This document shows positions 31,202-38,798 of a stretch of 41,588 nucleotides of DNA, one piece after another. Made by a program: the position numbers and the translations under genes. The notes beneath the pieces are model-generated. The model saw only the letters and a list, made by a program, of their open reading frames with translations. It was not told the DNA's origin and ran no database searches. Positions within the stretch are counted from its first letter, which is position 1. Each line of letters opens with the position of its first letter. Origin of the DNA: Streptococcus sp. A12 (GTDB lineage Bacteria; Bacillota; Bacilli; Lactobacillales; Streptococcaceae); NCBI RefSeq assembly GCF_905372335.1, contig NZ_CAJPOU010000013.1, forward strand, positions 1 through 41,588, in the 5' to 3' direction.

Positions 31202-31941
31202 AATGTTTCCTTATCTATTTCTTCCCAAGTGATGAGGGCTTGGGCGTGGATTTGGCCTTCTGATGAGATGACATGATTGCTGAACATCCCTTCCCGCTCG
31301 ACGCTAGTGGTGATCATCCCTCCAGGCAGGACTTCCTTGACATACTTGAGATGGACCCGTTTGGGGATATGCTGGGTTAGGAATTCCGCTCCCATGACTT
31401 CAAAGACCCAGTCCAAGTACTTGCTGTTGTTGACATGGCCGTTCATATCAAGATCATAGAAACGCACATGGTAGTCTTGCTCCATGGCTCCATTGAGCTC
31501 TGGATAGCGTGGACCACGGCGGATCTTCTTCTCAAATGGTGACTCATATGGCTCTGTGATCTCCTCCGGTACAGATTGGACTTTTCGGCTGTCCCGATCC
31601 ATCAAGACGAAGGTCGCCACCATCTCGACGATGGCTTCCCCCTTCTGGTCTCTAACGACAAAGGAACGGTAGCAAAAGAGACGATTGTGGGCGAGTGCTT
31701 GAGTCTCAATGGTAATCAGTTCATCAAAGACCGGTAGGCGATGAACCGTGATGTCATAGTCGGTGATGATCCAGACCAGATTGCGCTGCTCGAGCAGGTC
31801 CCTGTCACTGACACCCAGCTCCATGGACTGCATGCCTGAGACCTGCAAGGACAGGAGGATGAGCTGGGGCATCTTGATAAAGCCATTCACATCGCTCATA
31901 TCAAAAGGAACTTTCATGTCATACTGATAAATTTTAGCCAT
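31183..31941 (-). CDS. Acyl-ACP thioesterase family protein
   Basis: 252 residues with two hotdog-fold halves, as in the Acyl-ACP_TE family. The first half has ITDYDITVHRLPVFDELITIETQA, the second VRFYDLDMNGHVNNSKYLDW, in which DxxxNxHVNN holds the catalytic residues (Asp, Asn, His). It hydrolyses acyl-ACP (or possibly another acyl-thioester) and so influences fatty-acid release; cytosolic. The ATG follows GGAG overlapping the hemW stop (GGAGTAAACG). Part of the hemW operon. Confidence 0.92.
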   Translation of the reverse strand: MAKIYQYDMKVPFDMSDVNGFIKMPQLILLSLQVSGMQSMELGVSDRDLLEQRNLVWIITDYDITVHRLPVFDELITIETQALAHNRLFCYRSFVVRDQKGEAIVEMVATFVLMDRDSRKVQSVPEEITEPYESPFEKKIRRGPRYPELNGAMEQDYHVRFYDLDMNGHVNNSKYLDWVFEVMGAEFLTQHIPKRVHLKYVKEVLPGGMITTSVEREGMFSNHVISSEGQIHAQALITWEEIDKETLWKSED

Positions 31942-31944
31942 CGT

Positions 31945-33075
31945 TTACTCCAATATAAATTTCTCTGCTACGGTATCACCAAGGAACAAACCTCTCTTGG
32001 TCATCCGAACTTGCTTGTCATCTGGAACCAAAAGTCCCTGCTCCGTCAAATTGGCCACCACTTGTCCATAGCGTTGGTCAAAGGAGACACCGAATTTTTC
32101 TTCAAAACGTGCTTTGGACACGCCGGTTTTTTTCCGTAGACCGAGGAACAACTCCTCTTCCATCTTCTCTTCCAGTGTCAGGTGTTCCTCTGTGATTCGA
32201 GCCTTACCTGCTTCAACAGCCTCTAGATAATGCCGGATAGGTCCATGATTTTTGTAGCGAATCCCGTCCACATAGCCAGAAGCTCCTGCTCCTAGACCAT
32301 AGTATTCTGCATTATCCCAGTAGACCAGATTGTGGCGACTTTCAAAGCCAGGCTTGGAGAAATTGGAAATCTCATAATGCTCAAAGCCTGCTTTTTCCAA
32401 CTCTTCAATGATGTACTCAAACATCTCTGCTTCCAACTCTTCTTTCGGTAGAGGAAGCTTGCCCCGTCTCATGCGATTCATAAAGACCGTGTGGTTCTCT
32501 AAAATCAAGCTATAGAGACTCATGTGGGGAATGTCCAGGTCGATGGCCTTAGCGACATTTTCCTTGACCTGGTCCATGGTCTGACCGGGCAGAGCATAGA
32601 TTAAGTCGATCGAAATATTGTCAAAGCCAGCCTGCTTGAGATGGCGGATATTGTCATAAATATGCTGCTCCTGGTGGCTCCGCCCAATCTTCTTCAACAT
32701 CTTATTATCAAAGGTTTGAACCCCCAGAGAGACCCGATTGACCTGAGAGTCCTTGAGGACTGCGATCTTATCCGGATCCAAATCTCCAGGATTGGCCTCG
32801 ATAGTAAACTCCTCTACCTCCGATAGGTCCATGACCTTGGGCAATTCTGTCAAGAGATAGGCCAGTTGCTGGGCAGATAGAGCTGTCGGGGTCCCTCCAC
32901 CGATGTAGAGGGTCCGGAGTTTGCCAATCTCATAAGACCGCGTCTCCTGGATCAGGTGTTCCAGATAGGCATCGACCGGCTGATTCTTGATAAAAACCTT
33001 CGAAAAGTCACAATAATAACAAATCTGGGTACAAAATGGAATATGCACATAGGCAGAGGACGGTTTAGCTTGCAT
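31945..33075 (-). CDS. hemW: HemW-like radical SAM heme chaperone (formerly coproporphyrinogen oxidase-like)
   Basis: 376 residues. The radical SAM cluster motif is CTQICYYCDF (Cys15, Cys19, Cys22) with GGGTP at 59-63, and a HemN-type C-terminal domain. It lacks the extra N-terminal cysteine context of true HemN and belongs to HemW, which binds heme and inserts it into cytochrome-like partners; streptococci lack heme synthesis, so its client here is unclear. The start MQAKPSSAYVHIPF agrees with homologues. The -10 box ends seven bases from the ATG, so the transcript is probably leaderless. It heads a six-gene operon (thioesterase, membrane protein, NagD-type, TIGR01906, CPBP). Confidence 0.93.
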   Translation of the reverse strand: MQAKPSSAYVHIPFCTQICYYCDFSKVFIKNQPVDAYLEHLIQETRSYEIGKLRTLYIGGGTPTALSAQQLAYLLTELPKVMDLSEVEEFTIEANPGDLDPDKIAVLKDSQVNRVSLGVQTFDNKMLKKIGRSHQEQHIYDNIRHLKQAGFDNISIDLIYALPGQTMDQVKENVAKAIDLDIPHMSLYSLILENHTVFMNRMRRGKLPLPKEELEAEMFEYIIEELEKAGFEHYEISNFSKPGFESRHNLVYWDNAEYYGLGAGASGYVDGIRYKNHGPIRHYLEAVEAGKARITEEHLTLEEKMEEELFLGLRKKTGVSKARFEEKFGVSFDQRYGQVVANLTEQGLLVPDDKQVRMTKRGLFLGDTVAEKFILE

Positions 33076-33082
33076 AACCTTT

Positions 33083-33088
33083 ATTATA
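33083..33088 (-). promoter_or_regulatory. hemW promoter -10, seven bases from the start codon
   Basis: TGGTATAAT extended -10 on the minus strand, then AAAGGTT and the ATG. The spacing equals that at uvrC. AAAGG is too near the ATG to be a normal ribosome site. Confidence 0.7.
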
Positions 33089-33142
33089 CCACATTTCGCA
33101 CCAAAGCCCGAGTAGAAAAGAGAGAGTAAAGCAAGGATTTCC

Positions 33143-33171
33143 TTGACAAGAAAGAATGAAAGGAATAGAAT
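33143..33171 (+). promoter_or_regulatory. Promoter of the ABC-F leader transcript
   Basis: Consensus -35 TTGACA (33143-33148), 17-bp spacer, -10 TAGAAT (33166-33171). Initiation near 33178 would give a leader of about 215 bases before the ABC-F gene. Confidence 0.85.
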
Positions 33172-33201
33172 AAAGCTAATCACATTCGGAGGTAAGGAGA
33201 T

Positions 33202-33373
33202 ATGAACAACTAAGTTTCGTTAAATAAGATACTTTATTTAGTGGACTGCTTGTTCTATCTCTTTTTGTGTACCCTCTTGCCTATTCTCCAACTTCTTGTT
33301 GGCTATATTAGGTCTTTTTCTGCTTGGGTTCCACTTGAATACAGCTCTACTAAATAGGTAGAGCTGTTTTTTT
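33202..33373 (+). promoter_or_regulatory. Transcription attenuator with a three-codon leader ORF
   Basis: A strong ribosome site (GGAGGTAAGGAG, 33188-33199) precedes ATG AAC AAC TAA (33202-33213). Then come: hairpin 1, TAAATAA (33221-33227) with TTATTTA (33234-33240); an intrinsic terminator, ACAGCTCTAC (33341-33350) with GTAGAGCTGT (33358-33367) plus seven T; and a competing pairing of TATTTAGTGG (33235-33244) with CTACTAAATA (33347-33356), which would open the terminator. A ribosome held on the leader ORF would block hairpin 1 and favour the competing pairing, allowing readthrough. The elements are seen; the mechanism is inferred from known ABC-F attenuators. Confidence 0.82.
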
Positions 33374-33394
33374 GTCCCAGTAGAAAGGAATCTT

Positions 33395-34918
33395 ATGCTA
33401 AAACTATCCCACCTCACCATCCGCCATACAAAAGATTTACGAGATTTGGTTCGCGATCTGTCCCTAACCATTCATGAAGGAGAAAAAGTTGCTATTATTG
33501 GCGAAGAAGGAAATGGAAAATCTTCCTTGCTTCATGTCCTTATGTCCCCAAAATCCCTCCCAAATTATCTGACCATAGAAGGCCAAATCACCACTTCTTT
33601 TCACTCCTATGCCTATATTCCCCAGACTTTGCCGGAAGCCTTGAAGGGAAAAAGCTTGGAAGAATATTTTTTTGGAGAGGACGAGCTAGACTATGCCACC
33701 CTCTACAGACTGGCTGATCAATTGCAATTTGATAGCGACCGCTTTGCGAGCGACCAAGCTATTGGAAGTCTATCTGGAGGAGAAGCCCTCAAAGTCCAAC
33801 TGCTTCACGAACTTTGCCGTCCTCATGAATTGCTATTTTTAGATGAACCTTCAAACGATCTGGATTTGGAAACCCTGGACTGGCTCAAGCAGATGATTCA
33901 AACAAGCCCCCAAACCATCCTATTTATTTCCCATCATGAGGATTTTTTGACGCAGACGGCGGATACGATCATCCATCTAAGACAGATCAAACACCGCAAG
34001 GAGGCTGAAACCATTGTAGAGCACCTAGGCTATCAAGACTACAGAAGCCAGAGGGAGCAACAATTCGAGCAACAGACTCAGCAAGCTGCCAATGATCAAC
34101 GAACCTACAAGAAAACAATGGAGAAGCATCGCCGCGTCCGTCAGCAAGTCGAAACTTCCTTACGAAACACTAAGGATAGCACTGCTGGACGTCTCCTGGC
34201 AAAGAAAATGAAGTCCCTCCTCTCACAAGAAAAGCGCTACGAGCGAGAATTCCAATCCATGACTTCCCAACCCTATGATGAGGAAGTCATCAATCTACAT
34301 TTTCCTCCCCTCACTCCCTTGTCTCCTCAAAAACGAGTCCTTCTCTTAGATCAGGAAGAGCTCGCAATTGGTGATCGGGTCCTGGTCAAGAACCTCTCCC
34401 TTACTCTTCATGGGCAGGATAAAATAGGGATTATCGGTTCTAATGGTGTGGGGAAATCCACTTTCCTAAAAATGATATGGGAAAGCCTACAGAAGAATGA
34501 AAGTATCCGCACTGCCTATATGCCACAGGATTACACTGAACTTCTCCCTTTGACTCAGACACCCGTTCAATTCTTACAGTATTCAGGCGATCGCGAAGAA
34601 ATCAATACCATTCAATTGCATTTAGCCTCCCTCAACTTTACCTATTCTGAAATGCACCATCCGATCTCTGAACTTTCTGGTGGCCAGCAAGGAAAACTCT
34701 TTCTCCTACAACTAGTGCTCACAAGTCCCCAGTTTCTGCTCTTGGACGAGCCTACCCGCAATTTTTCCCCCACTTCCCAACCAGAAATTCGACGCCTTTT
34801 CGCAGACTACCCAGGCGGACTGGTTACAGTCTCCCACGACCGGACCTTCCTCAAAGAAGTCTGCCAAAAAATCTATCGTCTGACGGAAAATGGTTTGGTA
34901 GAAATAGAGGCTCTCTAA
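33395..34918 (+). CDS. ABC-F ATPase, probable ribosome-protection (antibiotic resistance) type
   Basis: 507 residues, two ABC domains and no membrane segment. NBD1: Walker A GEEGNGKS (36-43), signature LSGGE (126-130), Walker B LLFLDEPSNDLD. An Arg/Gln/Lys-rich linker (about 205-300) would be the ribosome-tunnel-facing domain. NBD2: Walker A GSNGVGKS (about 348-355), signature LSGGQ, Walker B LLLDEPTRNFSP, whose PTRNFSP ending is typical of Lsa/Vga/Msr-like resistance proteins rather than EttA. Displacing drugs from the ribosome is expected; the drug class cannot be predicted. The attenuated leader supports a drug-inducible role. ATG follows AAAGGAA. Confidence 0.88.
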   Translation: MLKLSHLTIRHTKDLRDLVRDLSLTIHEGEKVAIIGEEGNGKSSLLHVLMSPKSLPNYLTIEGQITTSFHSYAYIPQTLPEALKGKSLEEYFFGEDELDYATLYRLADQLQFDSDRFASDQAIGSLSGGEALKVQLLHELCRPHELLFLDEPSNDLDLETLDWLKQMIQTSPQTILFISHHEDFLTQTADTIIHLRQIKHRKEAETIVEHLGYQDYRSQREQQFEQQTQQAANDQRTYKKTMEKHRRVRQQVETSLRNTKDSTAGRLLAKKMKSLLSQEKRYEREFQSMTSQPYDEEVINLHFPPLTPLSPQKRVLLLDQEELAIGDRVLVKNLSLTLHGQDKIGIIGSNGVGKSTFLKMIWESLQKNESIRTAYMPQDYTELLPLTQTPVQFLQYSGDREEINTIQLHLASLNFTYSEMHHPISELSGGQQGKLFLLQLVLTSPQFLLLDEPTRNFSPTSQPEIRRLFADYPGGLVTVSHDRTFLKEVCQKIYRLTENGLVEIEAL

Positions 34919-34925
34919 CGTAAAA

Positions 34926-34949
34926 AAGATTGGCCAAAAAACCAATCTT
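34926..34949. terminator. Hairpin after the ABC-F gene; left copy of a duplicated terminator
   Basis: Stem AAGATTGG / CCAATCTT with loop CCAAAAAA. A T-run exists only on the minus strand (A-run before it on the plus strand), so for the ABC-F transcript it is a poor terminator. The same hairpin recurs at 35444-35465. Confidence 0.6.
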
Positions 34950-35015
34950 GTAGAACGAAGAAAAAATGTTCTATTATACAAATCTAACAAATCCAGAGTT
35001 ATCCAAGCCTCTATT

Positions 35016-35417
35016 GAAACTTTTCCGCCGTGAGAAAAGTGCCTGAAATGTAATAGTTTCAGGCACTCGGAATTATTGAGAGTAAAACAGTTTGGGAAAC
35101 TGTTTTGGCCTGAGCCCGGAAATTAAAGAGCGAAGGGGCTCAAAATGAATTGAACACGGGCTGCGGATTGTGTCAAAAGTGCAAATGCATTAGTACTAAA
35201 TCCAAGACACAGTAGCTGATTGAATTCTTCTCTCACCTTTCAGCTCGGAAGAATCCTAATCAGCCTTGTGGGGGCAGGACAACGAAGCAATCCCATACAA
35301 CAGTGCTTCTGTCCTGCTCCCTATTTTGACTTTATCCGCAGACGCCCTTTGTATCTTAATTTAGTCATGGAACTTCGAGGAAGTTCGCTGACGTCCGATC
35401 TCACCTAAGGAAAGTTT
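35016..35417 (+). repeat. MITE-like repeat, long copy (402 bp) with extra hairpins
   Basis: Ends are inverted repeats (GAAACTTTTCCGCCGTGAG at 35016-35034; near-complement 35400-35417; similarity extends outward to about 35008 and 35426). The first hairpin GTGCCTGAAA / TTTCAGGCAC and the last GAACTTC / GAAGTTC match the short copy at 27952. Between them is about 280 bp absent from that copy, with five further dyads: 35084-35106, 35111-35142, 35169-35211, 35215-35264 and 35271-35320. No convincing ORF. The 552-base gap between the ABC-F gene and proC holds this element and the two flanking hairpins only. Confidence 0.75.
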
Positions 35418-35443
35418 CTAAGAGGACTTTATTTTCAATTTGA

Positions 35444-35470
35444 AAGATTGGCCAAAACCAATCTTTTTTT
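35444..35470. terminator. Terminator between the ABC-F region and proC; right copy of the duplicated hairpin
   Basis: Stem AAGATTGG / CCAATCTT, loop CCAAAA, followed on the plus strand by seven T residues; it ends at the proC stop codon. It is best oriented for plus-strand transcripts but the stem also lies just after proC. Confidence 0.7.
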
Positions 35471-36286
35471 CTATTTCTTCGCTGCCTCTTGTCCCATTTC
35501 CTGGGTACGTTTGTAGGCTGCTTCCACTCCTGCAATAATGTCGCCCCGTAAGCCGACTTGTTCTAAGCGATTGACTCCTGCGATGGTAGAGCCACCTGGG
35601 CTACAAACTGCATCTCGCAAGCGGGCTGGGTGCTCGCCTGTCTCTAGGACCATTTGACTAGCTCCTTGGAAGGTCTGGGCCGCCATTTGCAAGGCTTGCT
35701 CTCGAGTAAGCCCTAAGCTTACTCCTGCATCTGACATAGCTTCAATCATCTGATAGACAAAGGCTGGACCACAGCCTGCAACAGCCGTTGCAGCATCCAT
35801 TAATGTTTCCTCGATTTCGTAGAGAGCCCCTGCTCCTGCTAAGAGCTGGTTGACTTGGGCTACTTGCTGGTCTGTCACTGCTTGAGAGCGAGCCAGACTG
35901 ATAACCCCTTGACCAATGGCTACGGGCGTATTGGGCATGATGCGGATGAGACCCACCTGGTCATTCTGGATCACATCAGCCATTTTTTCTAGCTCCAGGC
36001 CTGCAGCCATGGACACCAGTAAGAGATTGGAGCGTTGAGACAGGACAGTTTGGTACTCTTCTAAAAGAGGACAAATCTGGTAGGGTTTGACTCCTAGGAA
36101 GATGACCTCCGCTTCTTTAAAAGCCTCTTCAAGATCAGACGCTGTTCCCCCATACTGGCCGATAAACTCTTGCACTTTTTGAGGGGAGCGGTTGACCAAA
36201 AGCAGATCTGTAGCTGCTACTTCTTTTGCGACCGCTTTGGCCAGACTGGCTCCCATATTTCCAAGTCCGATAAATGCTACTTTCAT
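35471..36286 (-). CDS. proC: Pyrroline-5-carboxylate reductase
   Basis: Last step of proline synthesis, NAD(P)H-dependent. 271 residues, normal size. The Rossmann motif is IGLGNMGASLAK (6-17), followed by LGVKPYQ, MPNTPVAIGQG and the C-terminal signature AVCSPGGSTIAGV. The ATG at 36286 starts four bases after the proA stop, with TGAGGTAAG overlapping that stop, so it is coupled to proA. Third gene of proB-proA-proC, which makes the whole glutamate-to-proline route. Confidence 0.96.
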   Translation of the reverse strand: MKVAFIGLGNMGASLAKAVAKEVAATDLLLVNRSPQKVQEFIGQYGGTASDLEEAFKEAEVIFLGVKPYQICPLLEEYQTVLSQRSNLLLVSMAAGLELEKMADVIQNDQVGLIRIMPNTPVAIGQGVISLARSQAVTDQQVAQVNQLLAGAGALYEIEETLMDAATAVAGCGPAFVYQMIEAMSDAGVSLGLTREQALQMAAQTFQGASQMVLETGEHPARLRDAVCSPGGSTIAGVNRLEQVGLRGDIIAGVEAAYKRTQEMGQEAAKK

Positions 36287-36289
36287 GAC

Positions 36290-37534
36290 TTACCTCACTT
36301 GACCATTTCCAGTGACCAGATATTTATAGCTGGTCAGCTCACGCAAGCCCATGGGACCACGCGCATGCAACTTCTGGGTCGAGATGCCCATCTCACAGCC
36401 TAGGCCAAACTCTCCGCCATCTGTGAAGCGGGTCGAAGCATTGACATAAACGGCCGCCGAGTCTACCTGGTTACTGAAGAGTTCAATGGCTGTCGCATCT
36501 TCAGAGACAATGGCATCTGAATGGTGGGTACTGTGGGCTTCGATATGAGCAATGGCTTCTTCTACAGAAGGCACGACCTTCACGGCCATGACATAATCTA
36601 AGAATTCCGTATCAAAGTCAGTCTCAGAAGCTGGTGTCCCAGAAATGATTTGCTGGGCTTGAGCATCCAAGCGCATCTCCACTGGTACTGGAGCCTCGTC
36701 TACCAAGACTTTCTTCACTAGTGGCAGAAAGTCACCAGCAATAGCTTCATGCACCAAGAGGACTTCCATAGCATTGCAGACGGATGGTCGGCTTGTCTTG
36801 GCATTCTGAATGATACTGAGAGCCTTGTCTAAATCTGACGCTTGATCGACATAGACGTGAACAATCCCAGTCCCTGTCTCAATCACAGGGACAATTGCTT
36901 GCTCTACAACTGCTTGGATCAAGCCATCTCCCCCACGTGGAATAAGAAGGTCTAGATCCCCCTTGGCCTTCATCATGACCAGACTACTCTCCCGGCTGGT
37001 ATCTTCGACCAACTGTATGACAGCCGGATCAATGGTGGTTGCTTGCAAGCCTGTTTTTAAGGCGCTAACGATGGCATGGGCTGTCTGATAGGCATCCTTA
37101 CCACTGCGCAGGACAACGGCACTTCCGCTTTTCAGGGCCAAGGCTGCTGCATCAGAGGTCACGTTGGGACGACTTTCATAGATAATCCCAATGACCCCCA
37201 TGGCCACTCTTTTCTTCTGAATGACCAAACCGTTCTCCAGAGTTCGCTCCTCCAAGAGTTCTCCCACTGGATCGGGTAGGGCAGCCACTTGGAGAATCCC
37301 ATCAGCCATGGCTTGAATCCGCTCTTCTGTCAAAAGCAGGCGATCCAGCATTGCCTCCGAAATCCGGCCCCGAGCTGCTTCCATATCCAATTGATTAGCA
37401 GCCAAAATGTCAGCTGTGGCGTCAACCAAGGCGTCGGCCATCGCTCTTAAGCCTTTATTTTTCTCATCACTTGTTGCAGTATTAATACTTTTTTTGGCCT
37501 GTTTAGCCAGGCGAATCTGATCGATCGTCTCCAT
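36290..37534 (-). CDS. proA: Glutamate-5-semialdehyde dehydrogenase (gamma-glutamyl phosphate reductase)
   Basis: Reduces gamma-glutamyl phosphate with NADPH. 414 residues of the aldehyde-dehydrogenase superfamily; the catalytic Cys is in RPSVCNAMEVLLVHE, cofactor-binding parts include VIGIIYESRPNVTSDAAALALKSG and RGGDGLIQAV, and the C-terminus has EFGLGCEMGISTQKLHARGP. The ATG at 37534 follows GGAGGGA, 12 bases after the proB stop. Works directly with ProB, to which its labile substrate may be channelled. Confidence 0.97.
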   Translation of the reverse strand: METIDQIRLAKQAKKSINTATSDEKNKGLRAMADALVDATADILAANQLDMEAARGRISEAMLDRLLLTEERIQAMADGILQVAALPDPVGELLEERTLENGLVIQKKRVAMGVIGIIYESRPNVTSDAAALALKSGSAVVLRSGKDAYQTAHAIVSALKTGLQATTIDPAVIQLVEDTSRESSLVMMKAKGDLDLLIPRGGDGLIQAVVEQAIVPVIETGTGIVHVYVDQASDLDKALSIIQNAKTSRPSVCNAMEVLLVHEAIAGDFLPLVKKVLVDEAPVPVEMRLDAQAQQIISGTPASETDFDTEFLDYVMAVKVVPSVEEAIAHIEAHSTHHSDAIVSEDATAIELFSNQVDSAAVYVNASTRFTDGGEFGLGCEMGISTQKLHARGPMGLRELTSYKYLVTGNGQVR

Positions 37535-37546
37535 CTAATCCCTCCT

Positions 37547-38656
37547 TTAAAATTCTGTAAATAAGAGTTCTACCTCAGGTGTGATGGTAATCCAATCATC
37601 CCGGTGAATGACGATGCCCTTTGGCTTTTGACCATGGAGCAAATCCTTAATGGCTGCAGCCCCTAAGCGGGTACGACCTTTCCCAATGACCTGTCCAGTC
37701 TCAGCATCATGAACCGTGATAATATCGGAGTAAGAGAAGGCTCCTTCAACCTTTACCACACCAGACACAAGGATACTCTTACCCTCTTCTTTGACCGCTT
37801 TAACCGCCCCTTGGTCCAGCCATACAGACCCTTGACTAGGCGCATAGAAGGCCAGCCATTGTTTCTGATTGCGCAAAAACTTGTCCTGAGCTGTAAAATA
37901 ACTACCATCCTGAGTCTTCTCTGCCGCTTCTAGAAGGGCGTCTTCTTTCAAAGATGAACAGATATAGACAGGAACTCCTGACTCGGTGGCGATGGTGGCT
38001 GCTTTAATTTTTGTCAGCATGCCTCCTGTCCCATTACTTGAGCCTGCTCCACCGGCCATCTCGATAATGTCCTTGCTGATTGAGTCAATCCGCTCCAAGC
38101 GTTTGGCAGTAGGATCCTTTTGAGGATGCCCTGTATAGAGTCCATCCACATCCGTTAGCAAGACCAAGAGATCCGCCTGGACCATGGCCGCCACTTGGGC
38201 ACTCAGGGTATCGTTATCCCCGACCTTTAGTTCTTCAATCGAAACTGTATCGTTCTCATTGATAATCGGAATGGCCCCTCTTTGCAAGAGGACAGAGAGA
38301 GCCTGGTGGGCATTTTTATAGCGGCGTTGGTCGACAAAGTCATCCTGGGTCAAGAGGACCTGGGCAGATACGATGTCGTGTACCAGTAGATTAGAGGTAT
38401 ATTCTTCTAACAGAAGACCTTGGCCAACTGCTGCAGAAGCCTGCTTATCCGCAATCTTGGTCGGGCGTTTTTTAAAGCCCAGTGCACCAAATCCAGCTGC
38501 GATCGCACCCGAAGATACCAAAATCAATTCATGCCCTTGCTCATGCAAGAGAGCCAGTTGCTGGGTGATGGCCTTGACCTTGCTCCGAGACAAGCTCCCA
38601 TCTTGATTGGTCAGGGAAGAGGTCCCTACCTTAAACACAATTCGCTTATTCTTCAT
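37547..38656 (-). CDS. proB: Glutamate 5-kinase
   Basis: Phosphorylates glutamate in the first step of proline synthesis. 369 residues: amino-acid kinase domain (1-260; KVGTSSLTNQDGSLSR, LVSSGAIAAGFGALG, INENDTVSIEELKVGDNDTLSAQVA, LLTDVDGLYTGHP, GTGGMLTKIKAA) and a C-terminal PUA domain (about 275-369, including GAVKAVKEEGKSIL). ATG 38656 follows GGAG at nine bases; a start at 38689 would overlap the promoter. Its promoter has a short leader with no T-box or riboswitch; control is probably by feedback on the enzyme. Confidence 0.97.
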   Translation of the reverse strand: MKNKRIVFKVGTSSLTNQDGSLSRSKVKAITQQLALLHEQGHELILVSSGAIAAGFGALGFKKRPTKIADKQASAAVGQGLLLEEYTSNLLVHDIVSAQVLLTQDDFVDQRRYKNAHQALSVLLQRGAIPIINENDTVSIEELKVGDNDTLSAQVAAMVQADLLVLLTDVDGLYTGHPQKDPTAKRLERIDSISKDIIEMAGGAGSSNGTGGMLTKIKAATIATESGVPVYICSSLKEDALLEAAEKTQDGSYFTAQDKFLRNQKQWLAFYAPSQGSVWLDQGAVKAVKEEGKSILVSGVVKVEGAFSYSDIITVHDAETGQVIGKGRTRLGAAAIKDLLHGQKPKGIVIHRDDWITITPEVELLFTEF

Positions 38657-38687
38657 CCATTCATTCTCCAGAGTATTCGATTGTAAC

Positions 38688-38693
38688 ATTATA
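38688..38693 (-). promoter_or_regulatory. proBAC promoter -10
   Basis: TGGTATAAT extended -10 on the minus strand, leaving a leader of about 25 bases. Confidence 0.65.
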
Positions 38694-38745
38694 CCATGAA
38701 AGCCTTAAAAATTACTAAGAGCAGACCAGGAGCGCCGTTTCCCCA

Positions 38746-38786
38746 CAAAAAAACGAGTTTGAACCATAAGAGGTAAACTCGTTTTG
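38746..38786 (-). terminator. Terminator after rluD
   Basis: Minus-strand stem AACGAGTTT / AAACTCGTT with a 14-base loop, followed by TTTTTT. Confidence 0.85.
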
Positions 38787-38798
38787 ATGATTGAATGC

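Noticed and set aside
33238..33471. Minus-strand 77-codon frame across the ABC-F leader
   Set aside because: Overlaps the attenuator and gene start on the opposite strand, with no ribosome site or recognisable product.
35220..35408. 62-codon open frame inside the long repeat
   Set aside because: It crosses several stem-loops and has no ribosome site; it is better explained as structured repeat DNA.
38657..38700. T-box or riboswitch ahead of proBA
   Set aside because: The leader is only about 25 bases and contains no specifier or T-box sequence.
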